DNA of 64,000 nt, taken from NCBI RefSeq assembly GCF_001277195.1, contig NZ_CP012268.1:1364001-1428000 (forward strand), given 5' to 3'. The position numbers were made by a program, and so were the translations under genes. Positions 1 to 8,048 of this stretch are shown here, in pieces (the first letter of the stretch is position 1; every line of letters starts with the position of its first letter). This DNA comes from Cronobacter muytjensii ATCC 51329. GTDB lineage: Bacteria > Pseudomonadota > Gammaproteobacteria > Enterobacterales > Enterobacteriaceae. The notes below the pieces were generated by a model that was given only the letters and a program-made list of their open reading frames with translations, did not search any database and was not told the origin of the DNA.

Positions 1-635
1 AGCTGCCAGAGATGCTCCAGCGGCGAGCGGCGATGGTAGAGCACGCCCATAGAAAAGACGGTATCGAACGCATTGAGCGCGGACATCTGCTCAATGCCGA
101 GCGGTAACACGTGCGCGCGGTTATCGTCGCCCAGCAGCTTGCGGACCGCCTCAAACTGGCACAGGAACAGCTGTGTCGGATCGATGCCCACCGCCAATTG
201 CGCGCCTGCGCCGACCATGCGCCAGAGGTGATAGCCGCTGCCGCAGCCCACATCGAGAATAGTGCGGCCAGCAAGCGGGGTGATATGCGGCAGCACGCGA
301 TCCCATTTGAGATCGGAGCGCCATTCGGTGTCGATATCGATGCCATAGAGCGAAAATGGCCCTTTGCGCCACGGCATCAGCGTACGCAGCAGCTGTTCGA
401 TACGCTTGCGCTGACCGTCGCTGAGCGGCGTATCGCTCTGCGCGCTGACGCTGTGCAGCAGGTCAAGCTGATCCGGCACCAGCGCCGGCAGGTTATCGAG
501 AGAATTTTTCCACTGCTTAAACTGGCCGTGCAGGGCGTCGCGCTGCCAGGCGGCGACCTGAGCGGGCAGCGTTTCGAGCCAGTGCGCGAGCGGGCCGCAG
601 GCTATCTGCTGATAAAACTTACCGAAATCGATCAT
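1..635 (-). CDS. cmoB: tRNA U34 carboxymethyltransferase CmoB (partial, C-terminus outside window)
   Basis: Transfers a carboxymethyl group from carboxy-S-adenosylmethionine to 5-hydroxyuridine at tRNA position 34, giving cmo5U, which widens wobble reading. The visible N-terminal ~211 residues follow E. coli CmoB closely: start MIDFGKFYQQIA, the stretch MPWRKGPFSLYG, and SAM-fold motif I ILDVGCGSGYH. The ATG at 633-635 overlaps the cmoA TGA by four bases (ATGA), so the two are translationally coupled. The 3' end is missing only because the window begins here. Confidence 0.95.
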   Translation of the reverse strand, partial: MIDFGKFYQQIACGPLAHWLETLPAQVAAWQRDALHGQFKQWKNSLDNLPALVPDQLDLLHSVSAQSDTPLSDGQRKRIEQLLRTLMPWRKGPFSLYGIDIDTEWRSDLKWDRVLPHITPLAGRTILDVGCGSGYHLWRMVGAGAQLAVGIDPTQLFLCQFEAVRKLLGDDNRAHVLPLGIEQMSALNAFDTVFSMGVLYHRRSPLEHLWQ

Positions 636-1375
636 GCCGCGCTCCCGGCTTTCAGCGCTACCAGCGAGCCAAAGTTAAAGCACTGGAACCAGAGTTCGCT
701 GTGCTCAAAACCGGCCTGACGCAGGCGCGCTTTGTGGGTTTCCACGGAGTCGGTCAGCATGACGTTTTCCAGCATGCTGCGCTTCTGGCTTATCTCCAGC
801 TCGCTGTAACCGTTGGCGCGCTTGAAATCATGGTGCATGTTAAACAGCAGCTCGCCGACATCGCTGTCTTCAAAACTGAATTTTTCAGAGAGCACCAGCG
901 CGCCGCCGGGGTTAAGTCCCTGATAGATTTTATTGAGCAGCAGCTGACGGTCGTCTGGATTGAGGAACTGGAGCGTGAAATTGAGCACCACCATAGAGGC
1001 GTTCTCAATGGTGATATTGCGGATATCGTCTTCAATCACCTCCACCGGCGTTTTCGCCTTGAACGCGTCGATATGGCGACGGCAGCGCTCCACCATAGCG
1101 GGCGAATTGTCCACCGCGATAATCTTACAGCCATCGTGATGCACGTTGCGGCGCACCGAGAGGGTGGCGGCGCCGAGCGAACAACCGAGGTCGTAGACCT
1201 GGCTTGCGGGCTGGACGAAACGTTCCGCCAGCATGCCAATCATGGAAATGATATTGGAATAGCCCGGCACGGAACGCTGGATCATATCGGGGAAGACTTC
1301 AGCCACCCGCTCATCGAAAGTCCAGTCGCCCAGACGGGCGATGGGCGCGGAGAACAGCGTGTCGCGATTAGACAT
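632..1375 (-). CDS. cmoA: carboxy-S-adenosyl-L-methionine synthase CmoA
   Basis: Makes carboxy-SAM from SAM and prephenate, the donor used by CmoB next door. The 247-residue length is that of E. coli CmoA. The class I methyltransferase glycine motif is YDLGCSLGAA at residues 61-70, and an acidic IAVDNSPAM loop follows. It is the first gene of a cmoA-cmoB unit with an ATGA overlap. The colinear N-terminus (MSNRDTLFSAPIARLGDWTF) supports the start. Confidence 0.95.
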   Translation of the reverse strand: MSNRDTLFSAPIARLGDWTFDERVAEVFPDMIQRSVPGYSNIISMIGMLAERFVQPASQVYDLGCSLGAATLSVRRNVHHDGCKIIAVDNSPAMVERCRRHIDAFKAKTPVEVIEDDIRNITIENASMVVLNFTLQFLNPDDRQLLLNKIYQGLNPGGALVLSEKFSFEDSDVGELLFNMHHDFKRANGYSELEISQKRSMLENVMLTDSVETHKARLRQAGFEHSELWFQCFNFGSLVALKAGSAA

Positions 1376-1415
1376 AGCGTAAATCCTGGGGAAAACGAAA
1401 GGGGCGTATTTTGCG

Positions 1416-1811
1416 CTAATGGAACGAGAAAACCAACTCCCAGGGCATATACCAGATGTTGGCCAGCACCATCAGCAGCAGCGCGATATACGTAGCGCTC
1501 ATGCCGCTGCGCCGCCAGCGTAACAGCCGGTGATGGAAGCCGTAATAATGCATCAGACGACCGACCAGCAGCAGCAGGCCGCAGACGTGCAGCATCCAGT
1601 TCTGCGCGCCGTTCATCTCCATAAAAAGCAGCAGCAACAGGCCGATGGGCAGGTATTCCACGGCATTGCCGTGTATACGGATAGCGCTTTGCAGCTCGCT
1701 GAAACCGCCGTCGCCATATGCGACGCGATACTGCATCCGCAGACGAACCACATCGAAAGAGAACTTCATCAACAACAACGCACCCAGAACCGCATAAAGC
1801 GCGCTTACCAT
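1416..1811 (-). CDS. yecN: MAPEG-family inner membrane protein YecN
   Basis: A 131-residue membrane protein matching E. coli YecN nearly residue for residue from MVSALYAVL to the end (NIWYMPWELVFSFH). MAPEG proteins are small four-helix membrane proteins related to glutathione/eicosanoid enzymes; the role of YecN is not known. Hydrophobic segments lie near residues 1-18, 55-70, 73-88 and 108-125. The reading frame is open much further upstream, but homology fixes the start at 1811. Confidence 0.9.
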   Translation of the reverse strand: MVSALYAVLGALLLMKFSFDVVRLRMQYRVAYGDGGFSELQSAIRIHGNAVEYLPIGLLLLLFMEMNGAQNWMLHVCGLLLLVGRLMHYYGFHHRLLRWRRSGMSATYIALLLMVLANIWYMPWELVFSFH

Positions 1812-1878
1812 AGAAACTCCGTTTAACGCTGTTAATGGCGCCCTTATGATAGCGTGGCGCGGGCATATTGTCGCTGCC

Positions 1879-2697
1879 CTAAAAGAGGGTGTCCTGGTGT
1901 GGGATGGCGGGTTCATCGCCAAGCGTCGGCAGCGCCTCGCGAAGCGCGGGCCAGAGCGTATGCACCAGCTCCGGGGCGTGTTCGATGTCTGGCGTGTGTA
2001 AAAAGAGATAAGGCGTCGTGGTCTGCTGCCATAGCGCGAGTTTGGCGAGCCATACAGTGAAGAAATCGGCATTTTGCGTCATATCGTCGCTGCCGATAAA
2101 CCGCACCATCGGATGTTGCGCCGTGACCAGCGCGTGAACCGGTACTTTGGGTTTTTTCCGCTGGGCGTCGATAACCGCCGGGCTGTGCGGTTTGGCGGCA
2201 TGCACCGGGCGGCTGTCGAGCATCACGCGGTTAACGCCGCGCGCGATAAGCCCACGGTTCAGCGCCAGTTCCGCCTCGCCTTTGGCGAAGAAATCGGGAT
2301 GGCGAACTTCCACCCCGTAGGTAAAATCGCCGGGCAGGGCGTCAAGAAACGCCCAAAGCGCAGGCAGATCGCGCGGGCCGAACGCGGCGGGCAGTTGCAG
2401 CCAGTACTGGCCGATGCGGGCGTCAAGCGGCGCCATGCGGGCGAAAAACTCGGCGGTTAAATCATCGCAGTGGCGCAGCGCCGCATTGTGCGAAATGGTG
2501 GCCGGAAATTTAAAACAGAAGCGGAAGTCATCGTGGGTCTGCGCGTACCAGCGCCCGACGATCTCCGCCTTCGGCAGCGCGTAAAGCGTGGTGTTGCCTT
2601 CCACGCAGTTAAAATGCCGGGCGTAATCTTCGAGCGATGTAATGCCAAGCCGCACCCATCTCGGGTGCGACCACTGCGGCAGACCGAGATAAATCAT
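1879..2697 (-). CDS. yecE: DUF72 family protein YecE
   Basis: A 272-residue DUF72 (TIM-barrel-like) protein of unknown function, colinear with E. coli YecE from MIYLGLPQWSHP to its C-terminus. Conserved blocks include FNCVEGNTTLYALP, FCFKFPATISH and LHTPDIEHAPELVH. Its start overlaps the yecD stop by four bases (2694-2697), so yecD and yecE probably form one minus-strand unit. Confidence 0.92.
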   Translation of the reverse strand: MIYLGLPQWSHPRWVRLGITSLEDYARHFNCVEGNTTLYALPKAEIVGRWYAQTHDDFRFCFKFPATISHNAALRHCDDLTAEFFARMAPLDARIGQYWLQLPAAFGPRDLPALWAFLDALPGDFTYGVEVRHPDFFAKGEAELALNRGLIARGVNRVMLDSRPVHAAKPHSPAVIDAQRKKPKVPVHALVTAQHPMVRFIGSDDMTQNADFFTVWLAKLALWQQTTTPYLFLHTPDIEHAPELVHTLWPALREALPTLGDEPAIPHQDTLF

Positions 2698-3260
2698 AGG
2701 GCTGCGAGGATCTCCTCTGTGGAACGAACCCGCCCGATGCGCGGGAAAATATGCGTCATGCTGCCGTCGTGCTGGTCAGCGTCGGCTGCGGAGCAGGCGT
2801 CTTCGGCAATCACCAGTTCAAAGCCCATCTCCCAGGCGTTGCGCGCGGTGGATTCCACCCCAATGTTAGTAGAAATGCCGCACAGGATAATGGTCGTGAT
2901 GCCGCGACGACGTAATTGTAGCTCCAGATCGGTGCCATAGAAGGCGCCCCACTGGCGTTTCGTCACTTCGATGTCAGTGTCGCGTTTGCCGAGCGCCACC
3001 GGATAGTGCCACCACTCTTCGGGCAGCGTTTGCCCGGCGATGGGGGAATCCACTGGCTGCTTCAGCGCTTCGGCGAAATCTTCAGACCAGCCGACGCGCA
3101 CCATCACCACCGGCGCGCCGACGGCGCGGCACTTTTCAGCCAGCCGTGCGGCGCGGGCAACGACATCCCCGGCGCTGTGCGGGCCGCCCGCAAAGGGAAG
3201 GATGCCTTCCTGTAAATCGATAACCACCAGCGCGGTGGTAGCGGGATTGAGCGTTAACAT
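2694..3260 (-). CDS. yecD: isochorismatase-family hydrolase YecD
   Basis: A 188-residue cysteine-hydrolase-fold protein. It has the family Asp in VVIDLQEG near residue 14 and the catalytic-Cys block ILCGISTNIGVESTA near residue 117. It matches E. coli YecD, whose substrate is unknown. The reading frame is open upstream, but homology and a good GGGGAGA ribosome-binding site place the start at 3260. It is divergent from aspS. Confidence 0.92.
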   Translation of the reverse strand: MLTLNPATTALVVIDLQEGILPFAGGPHSAGDVVARAARLAEKCRAVGAPVVMVRVGWSEDFAEALKQPVDSPIAGQTLPEEWWHYPVALGKRDTDIEVTKRQWGAFYGTDLELQLRRRGITTIILCGISTNIGVESTARNAWEMGFELVIAEDACSAADADQHDGSMTHIFPRIGRVRSTEEILAAL

Positions 3261-3395
3261 AGAGTCTCCCCTTAAAAGCGTGTTTCGGATGAGTACCTTA
3301 CTGGCGTCGCGCGCCGGACGGTTGTCTATTTTTGTTAAATTTTGTGAGAAGCGGCAATTTACGCGCAGCAATCGCGCGGGCGCGCGGCTTCGGGC

Positions 3396-3424
3396 TTATC
3401 GCGGCGCGGAATTTCCAGTATAAT
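3396..3424 (+). promoter_or_regulatory. probable sigma-70 promoter of aspS
   Basis: A perfect TATAAT -10 lies at 3419-3424. A weak -35 (TTATCG) sits 17 bp upstream at 3396-3401. It is about 100 bp before the aspS ATG in the yecD-aspS divergent region. Inferred from consensus only. Confidence 0.5.
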
Positions 3425-3526
3425 AGCCCCCTTTTTTCATCCAGTAGTGACATTCAGCCAAAGCTGCGACAGTGGTGCCTGCAGGGCAGGCGACAAACGG
3501 CCTGCGGCTAAATTAAGGGATATCTC

Positions 3527-5515
3527 ATGCGTACAGAATATTGCGGGCAGCTCAATCTGTCCCACGTCGGACAGCAAGTGACTCTGTGTGGTTGGGTCAA
3601 CCGTCGTCGCGATCTCGGCAGTCTGATTTTTATCGACATGCGCGACCGTGAAGGCATTGTTCAGGTGTTCTTCGACCCGGATCGCGCCGACGCCTTCGGC
3701 CTCGCCTCTGAACTGCGTAATGAGTTCTGCATTCAAATCACCGGCACCGTGCGCGCGCGCGACGAGAAAAACGTCAACCGCGATATGGCGACCGGCGAAG
3801 TGGAAGTGTTCGCCACCGAACTGACCATCATCAACCGCGCCGAGCCGCTCCCGCTCGACTCCAACCAGGTCAACAGCGAAGAAGCGCGTCTGAAATACCG
3901 CTATCTTGACCTGCGTCGCCCGGAGATGGCGCAGCGCCTGAAAACCCGCGCGAAAATCACAAGCTTCGTGCGTCGCTTTATGGATGACCACGGTTTCCTC
4001 GACATCGAAACCCCGATGCTGACCAAAGCCACGCCGGAAGGCGCGCGCGACTACCTGGTGCCATCCCGCGTGCACAAAGGCAAATTCTACGCGCTGCCGC
4101 AGTCGCCGCAGCTCTTCAAACAGTTGCTGATGATGTCGGGCTTCGATCGCTATTATCAGATTGTGAAATGTTTCCGCGACGAAGACTTACGTGCCGACCG
4201 TCAGCCTGAATTCACCCAGATAGACGTCGAGACCTCCTTCATGACCGCGCCGCAGGTGCGTGAAGTGATGGAAGATCTGATTCGTAAGCTGTGGCTGGAC
4301 GTGAAAGGCGTCGATCTGGGCCAGTTCCCGATCATGACCTTCGCCGAAGCCGAGCGTCGTTACGGCTCCGACAAACCGGATCTGCGTAACCCGATGGAGC
4401 TGGTGGATGTTGCCGACCTGCTTAAAAGCGTCGAATTCGCGGTATTTGCGGGCCCGGCGAACGATCCGAAAGGTCGCGTCGCCGCGCTGCGCGTACCGGG
4501 CGGCGCTCAGCTGAGCCGCAAGCAGATTGACGACTACGGCAATTTCGTCAAAATTTACGGCGCAAAAGGCCTGGCATACATCAGAGTCAACGAGCGCGCG
4601 AACGGCCTTGACGGCATCAACAGCCCGGTCGCCAAATTCCTCAACGCAGAGATCGTAGAGGCTATCCTTGAGCGCACCGGCGCGCAGGACGGCGATATGA
4701 TTTTCTTCGGCGCAGACAACAAAAAAGTGGTCGCCGACGCGCTGGGCGCGCTGCGTCTCAAGCTCGGTAAAGATCTCAGCCTCACCGACGAAACCAAATG
4801 GGCGCCGCTGTGGGTTATCGACTTCCCGATGTTTGAAGATGACGGCGAAGGCGGACTGAGCGCGATGCACCACCCGTTTACCGCGCCGAAAGACATGACC
4901 GCCGACGAGCTGAAAGCGGCGCCGGAAGAGGCCGTGGCGAACGCTTACGATATGGTTATCAACGGTTATGAAGTGGGCGGCGGCTCGGTGCGTATCCACC
5001 GTGGCGATATGCAGCAGACTGTGTTTGGCATTCTCGGCATCGACGAGCACGAGCAGCGCGAGAAATTCGGCTTCCTGCTGGATGCGCTGAAATTCGGTAC
5101 GCCGCCGCATGCGGGTCTGGCGTTTGGTCTCGATCGCCTGACCATGCTGCTGACTGGCACCGATAACATCCGCGACGTTATCGCCTTCCCGAAAACCACC
5201 GCCGCGGCGTGCCTGATGACCGAAGCGCCGAGCTTTGCGAACCCGACCGCGCTTGGCGAACTGGGTATCGCGGTGGTGAAGAAAGAAGAACACTCTCATA
5301 AACTGCAGCAATATCGTGAAATGCTGATTGCTGATGGCATTGATCCAAATGAATTACTGAACAGTATGGCTGCTGCTAAAACCGGTACCGAAGCAAAACG
5401 TACTGATCGCCCAGCTAAATATAGCTACGTTGATGAGAAAGGCGAAACTAAAACCTGGACTGGCCAGGGTAGTACCCCTGCTGTTACCAAGAAAGCAAAG
5501 GAAGAGAAAAACTGA
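3527..5515 (+). CDS. aspS: aspartyl-tRNA synthetase with a C-terminal H-NS-derived extension (AspRS-H-NS chimera)
   Basis: Class II synthetase charging tRNA-Asp. Residues 1 to ~590 match E. coli AspRS (590 aa): OB-fold anticodon-binding domain (1-105), motif 2 with FRDEDLRADRQPEF (~215-230), the bacterial GAD insertion (~288-420) and motif 3 with GLAFGLDRLTML (~530). Instead of ending at VVKKAENN, the frame continues. Residues 592-662 align without gaps to E. coli H-NS 57-127 (KLQQYREML, GIDPNELL, RPAKYSYVD, TWTGQG), then stop. The tail (5291-5512) is about 44% GC by hand count, clearly below the rest of the gene. The H-NS QGR minor-groove motif reads QGS here, and the last ~10 H-NS residues are missing. 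The synthetase core looks intact; the function of the tail is unknown. Confidence 0.95.
   Translation: MRTEYCGQLNLSHVGQQVTLCGWVNRRRDLGSLIFIDMRDREGIVQVFFDPDRADAFGLASELRNEFCIQITGTVRARDEKNVNRDMATGEVEVFATELTIINRAEPLPLDSNQVNSEEARLKYRYLDLRRPEMAQRLKTRAKITSFVRRFMDDHGFLDIETPMLTKATPEGARDYLVPSRVHKGKFYALPQSPQLFKQLLMMSGFDRYYQIVKCFRDEDLRADRQPEFTQIDVETSFMTAPQVREVMEDLIRKLWLDVKGVDLGQFPIMTFAEAERRYGSDKPDLRNPMELVDVADLLKSVEFAVFAGPANDPKGRVAALRVPGGAQLSRKQIDDYGNFVKIYGAKGLAYIRVNERANGLDGINSPVAKFLNAEIVEAILERTGAQDGDMIFFGADNKKVVADALGALRLKLGKDLSLTDETKWAPLWVIDFPMFEDDGEGGLSAMHHPFTAPKDMTADELKAAPEEAVANAYDMVINGYEVGGGSVRIHRGDMQQTVFGILGIDEHEQREKFGFLLDALKFGTPPHAGLAFGLDRLTMLLTGTDNIRDVIAFPKTTAAACLMTEAPSFANPTALGELGIAVVKKEEHSHKLQQYREMLIADGIDPNELLNSMAAAKTGTEAKRTDRPAKYSYVDEKGETKTWTGQGSTPAVTKKAKEEKN
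5300..5512 (+). other. hns-derived segment fused in frame to the 3' end of aspS
   Basis: 71 codons colinear with H-NS residues 57-127: site-2 dimerisation helix (LQQYREMLIADGI), linker (TGTEAKRTDR) and most of the DNA-binding domain (PAKYSYVDE, TWTGQGSTPAV). The junction lies within the last three or four codons of ancestral aspS (VVKKEEHSH|KLQQ). Relative to E. coli H-NS, R114 is Ser, K87 is Glu and Q92 is Asp; three Lys replacements occur near the end. The fragment has no ribosome-binding site or own start, so it is part of AspRS rather than a separate gene. Confidence 0.88.
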
Positions 5516-5516
5516 T

Positions 5517-5960
5517 ATGGCATATAAGCGTCCCGTTTCAGTGCTTGTCGTGATCTATGCGCAGGACACGAAACGGGTGCTGATGTTGCAGCGGCGCGAC
5601 GATCCTTATTTCTGGCAGTCGGTCACCGGCAGCCTGGAAGAGGGGGAGACCGCGCCGCAGGCCGCCGCGCGCGAAGTAAAGGAAGAGGTCTCTATTGACG
5701 TTGCCCGCGAGCAACTGACCTTGATGGACTGTCAGCGCACGGTGGAGTTTGAAATTTTTAGTCATTTACGTCATCGCTATGCGCCGGGGGTGATGCGTAA
5801 TACGGAGTCCTGGTTCTGTCTGGCCTTGCCGACGGAGCGGGAGATCGTATTTACCGAACACCTGACCTACCGCTGGGTTGACGCGGCCGATGCGGCTGCG
5901 CTCACCAAGTCCTGGAGCAACCGGCAGGCGATTGAAGAATTTGTTATTAACGCCGCCTGA
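5517..5960 (+). CDS. nudB: dihydroneopterin triphosphate diphosphatase NudB
   Basis: Nudix hydrolase removing pyrophosphate from dihydroneopterin triphosphate in folate synthesis. The Nudix box is complete (GSLEEGETAPQ, then REVKEEV). At 147 aa it is slightly shorter than E. coli NudB (150): it begins MAYKRPVS instead of MKDKVYKRPVS. The ATG is one base after the aspS stop, and the only plausible ribosome-binding site (GGAAGAG, about 5500) lies inside the H-NS-derived tail of aspS. Translation is therefore probably coupled to that tail. Confidence 0.92.
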   Translation: MAYKRPVSVLVVIYAQDTKRVLMLQRRDDPYFWQSVTGSLEEGETAPQAAAREVKEEVSIDVAREQLTLMDCQRTVEFEIFSHLRHRYAPGVMRNTESWFCLALPTEREIVFTEHLTYRWVDAADAAALTKSWSNRQAIEEFVINAA

Positions 5961-5987
5961 AAAGGCGCGCTTTCTGGAGATATTTTT

Positions 5988-6728
5988 ATGGCAGGTCATA
6001 GTAAATGGGCCAACACCAAACACCGCAAAGCGGCACAGGATGCCAAGCGCGGTAAAATCTTCACTAAAATTATTCGCGAGCTGGTAACCGCAGCGCGTCT
6101 GGGCGGCGGCGATCCGGGCTCTAACCCGCGTCTGCGCGCGGCTATCGATAAAGCGCTTTCCAACAACATGACGCGTGACACCTTAAACCGCGCTATCGCG
6201 CGCGGCGTGGGCGGTGACGAAGACGCGAACATGGAAACCATCATTTATGAAGGTTACGGCCCGGGCGGTACCGCGGTAATGGTCGAATGTCTCTCTGACA
6301 ACCGTAACCGTACCGTTGCCGAAGTGCGCCACGCGTTCAGCAAGTGCGGCGGCAACCTCGGCACCGACGGCTCCGTCGCCTACCTGTTCAGCAAGAAAGG
6401 GGTCATCTCTTTTGAAGCGGGCGATGAAGACACCATCATGGAAGCGGCGCTGGAAGCAGGCGCGGAAGATGTGGTGACCTACGACGATGGCGCTATCGAC
6501 GTTTACACCGCCTGGGAAGAGATGGGCGCGGTACGCGACGCGCTGGAAGCGGCGGGCCTGAAAGCAGACAATGCCGAAGTCTCCATGATCCCATCGACCA
6601 AAGCGGATATGGATGCGGAAACCGCGCCGAAACTGCTGCGTCTTATCGATATGCTGGAAGACTGCGACGACGTGCAGGAGGTTTACCACAACGGTGAAAT
6701 CTCTGACGAGGTGGCGGCGACGCTCTGA
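5988..6728 (+). CDS. yebC: YebC/PmpR-family protein (TACO1 homologue)
   Basis: A 246-residue protein beginning MAGHSKWANTKHRKAAQD, the family hallmark, and colinear with E. coli YebC. YebC-family proteins have been described as transcription regulators and, more recently, as factors relieving ribosome stalling at prolines. A TCTGGAGA ribosome-binding site precedes the ATG. It lies 27 bp after nudB and 34 bp before ruvC, consistent with one transcript. Confidence 0.95.
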   Translation: MAGHSKWANTKHRKAAQDAKRGKIFTKIIRELVTAARLGGGDPGSNPRLRAAIDKALSNNMTRDTLNRAIARGVGGDEDANMETIIYEGYGPGGTAVMVECLSDNRNRTVAEVRHAFSKCGGNLGTDGSVAYLFSKKGVISFEAGDEDTIMEAALEAGAEDVVTYDDGAIDVYTAWEEMGAVRDALEAAGLKADNAEVSMIPSTKADMDAETAPKLLRLIDMLEDCDDVQEVYHNGEISDEVAATL

Positions 6729-6762
6729 TGAGCGTAGCCACTACGTCTGCGGGAGACGCGTG

Positions 6763-7284
6763 ATGTCGATTATTCTCGGGATTGACCCCGGCTCACGCGT
6801 CACCGGTTATGGCGTTATCCGTCAGACCGGTCGGCAACTGACCTATCTCGGCAGCGGCTGTATTCGCACGAGCGTCACCGATCTGCCCTCGCGCCTGAAG
6901 CTTATCTATGCGGGCGTCAGCGAAATCATCACCCAGTTTCATCCTGACTATTTCGCCATCGAACAGGTGTTCATGGCGAAAAACGCCGATTCGGCCCTGA
7001 AACTCGGTCAGGCGCGCGGCGCGGCGATTGTCGCGGCGGTGAACCACGACCTGCCGGTGTTTGAATATGCGGCGCGTCAGGTGAAGCAAACGGTCGTCGG
7101 CATCGGCAGCGCGGAAAAAAGCCAGGTGCAGCATATGGTGCGTACGCTGCTGAAACTCTCCGCCAATCCGCAGGCGGATGCGGCGGATGCATTGGCTATC
7201 GCCATCACCCATTGTCACGTCAGCCAGAATGCGGCGCAGGTCAGCGAATCGCGTCTGAATCTGGCGCGCGGTCGATTGCGTTAA
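6763..7284 (+). CDS. ruvC: Holliday junction resolvase RuvC
   Basis: Endonuclease that cuts Holliday junctions held by RuvAB. The protein has 173 residues like E. coli RuvC. All four acidic catalytic residues are present: Asp in LGIDPGSR, Glu in FAIEQVF, and two Asp in ADAADALAIA. The frame is open upstream, but homology (MSIILGIDPG) and a GGGAGA site fix the start at 6763. No yebB gene separates it from ruvA. Confidence 0.96.
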   Translation: MSIILGIDPGSRVTGYGVIRQTGRQLTYLGSGCIRTSVTDLPSRLKLIYAGVSEIITQFHPDYFAIEQVFMAKNADSALKLGQARGAAIVAAVNHDLPVFEYAARQVKQTVVGIGSAEKSQVQHMVRTLLKLSANPQADAADALAIAITHCHVSQNAAQVSESRLNLARGRLR

Positions 7285-7359
7285 CGGTAAAAGGATTTAC
7301 CGTTCCTTTGCGAGACGCCTCGCAACACGCACATCCTCTTCGCTGCGGCGATTTCTCGA

Positions 7360-7375
7360 CTGGATATCTGTCCAG
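7360..7375. promoter_or_regulatory. LexA (SOS) box of ruvAB
   Basis: A 16-bp palindrome, CTGGATATCTGTCCAG, 53 bp before ruvA. It has the CTG-N10-CAG form and differs from the box I recall for E. coli ruvA (CTGGATATCTATCCAG) at one position. An AT-rich -10-like TATATT follows at 7383-7388. ruvAB is therefore very probably DNA-damage induced while ruvC upstream is not. Confidence 0.85.
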
Positions 7376-7428
7376 CTTTTTTTATATTATAGCCAGCAAC
7401 TTTCTTAAGCCCCACGCAGGAGCGCAAC

Positions 7429-8040
7429 GTGATAGGCAGACTCAGAGGCATCGTACTGGAAAAACAGCCCCCGCTGGTGTTACTGGAGACGGGTGGCGTC
7501 GGTTATGAAATCCATATGCCGATGACCTGCTTTTATGAATTGCCGGAAACCGGCAAAGAAGCGGTGGTGTTTACGCATTTTGTGGTGCGTGAAGACGCGC
7601 AGTTGCTGTTCGGCTTTAACAATAAACAAGAGCGCACGCTGTTTCGTGAGCTGATTAAGGTCAACGGCGTCGGGCCGAAGCTTGCGCTGGCTATCCTTTC
7701 CGGGATGTCGGCCCAGCAGTTTGTTAACGCCGTGGAGCGTGAAGAGCCCGCGGCGCTGGTGAAGCTGCCCGGTATCGGCAAGAAAACCGCCGAGCGTCTG
7801 GTGGTCGAGATGAAGGACCGCTTCAAAGGTCTGCATGGCGATCTCTTCACGCCGGCGGCGGATCTGGTGCTGACGTCGCCGGCAAGCCCGGTGGTGGACG
7901 ATGCCGAGGCGGAAGCCGTTGCCGCGCTGGTATCGCTGGGTTATAAACCTCAGGAAGCCAGCCGTATGGTCAGTAAAGTCGCGAAGGCGGACGCGAGCAG
8001 CGAAATGCTGATTCGTGAAGCGCTGCGCGCGGCATTGTGA
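7429..8040 (+). CDS. ruvA: Holliday junction branch migration protein RuvA
   Basis: Tetrameric junction-binding subunit of RuvAB. The 203 residues comprise an OB-fold domain (1-64), two helix-hairpin-helix motifs (VNGVGPKLALAIL, LPGIGKKTAERLV) and a C-terminal RuvB-binding UBA-like domain (from ~155). The start codon is GTG at 7429 after an AGGAG site. It is followed by ruvB after 8 bp. Confidence 0.96.
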   Translation: MIGRLRGIVLEKQPPLVLLETGGVGYEIHMPMTCFYELPETGKEAVVFTHFVVREDAQLLFGFNNKQERTLFRELIKVNGVGPKLALAILSGMSAQQFVNAVEREEPAALVKLPGIGKKTAERLVVEMKDRFKGLHGDLFTPAADLVLTSPASPVVDDAEAEAVAALVSLGYKPQEASRMVSKVAKADASSEMLIREALRAAL

Positions 8041-8048
8041 GGTAGAGG

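Noticed and set aside
5280..5300. Sequencing frameshift joining aspS to a neighbouring hns gene
   Set aside because: An N-terminal hns half is absent, no hns is expected at this locus, both parts are colinear with no indel, and the fusion ends cleanly one base before nudB. An assembly error cannot be fully excluded without reads.
5321..5515. The H-NS-like segment as an independent small gene starting at an internal ATG (MLIADG or MAAAKT)
   Set aside because: No ribosome-binding site precedes these codons, and the frame is continuous with aspS without a stop. It is best read as an AspRS extension.
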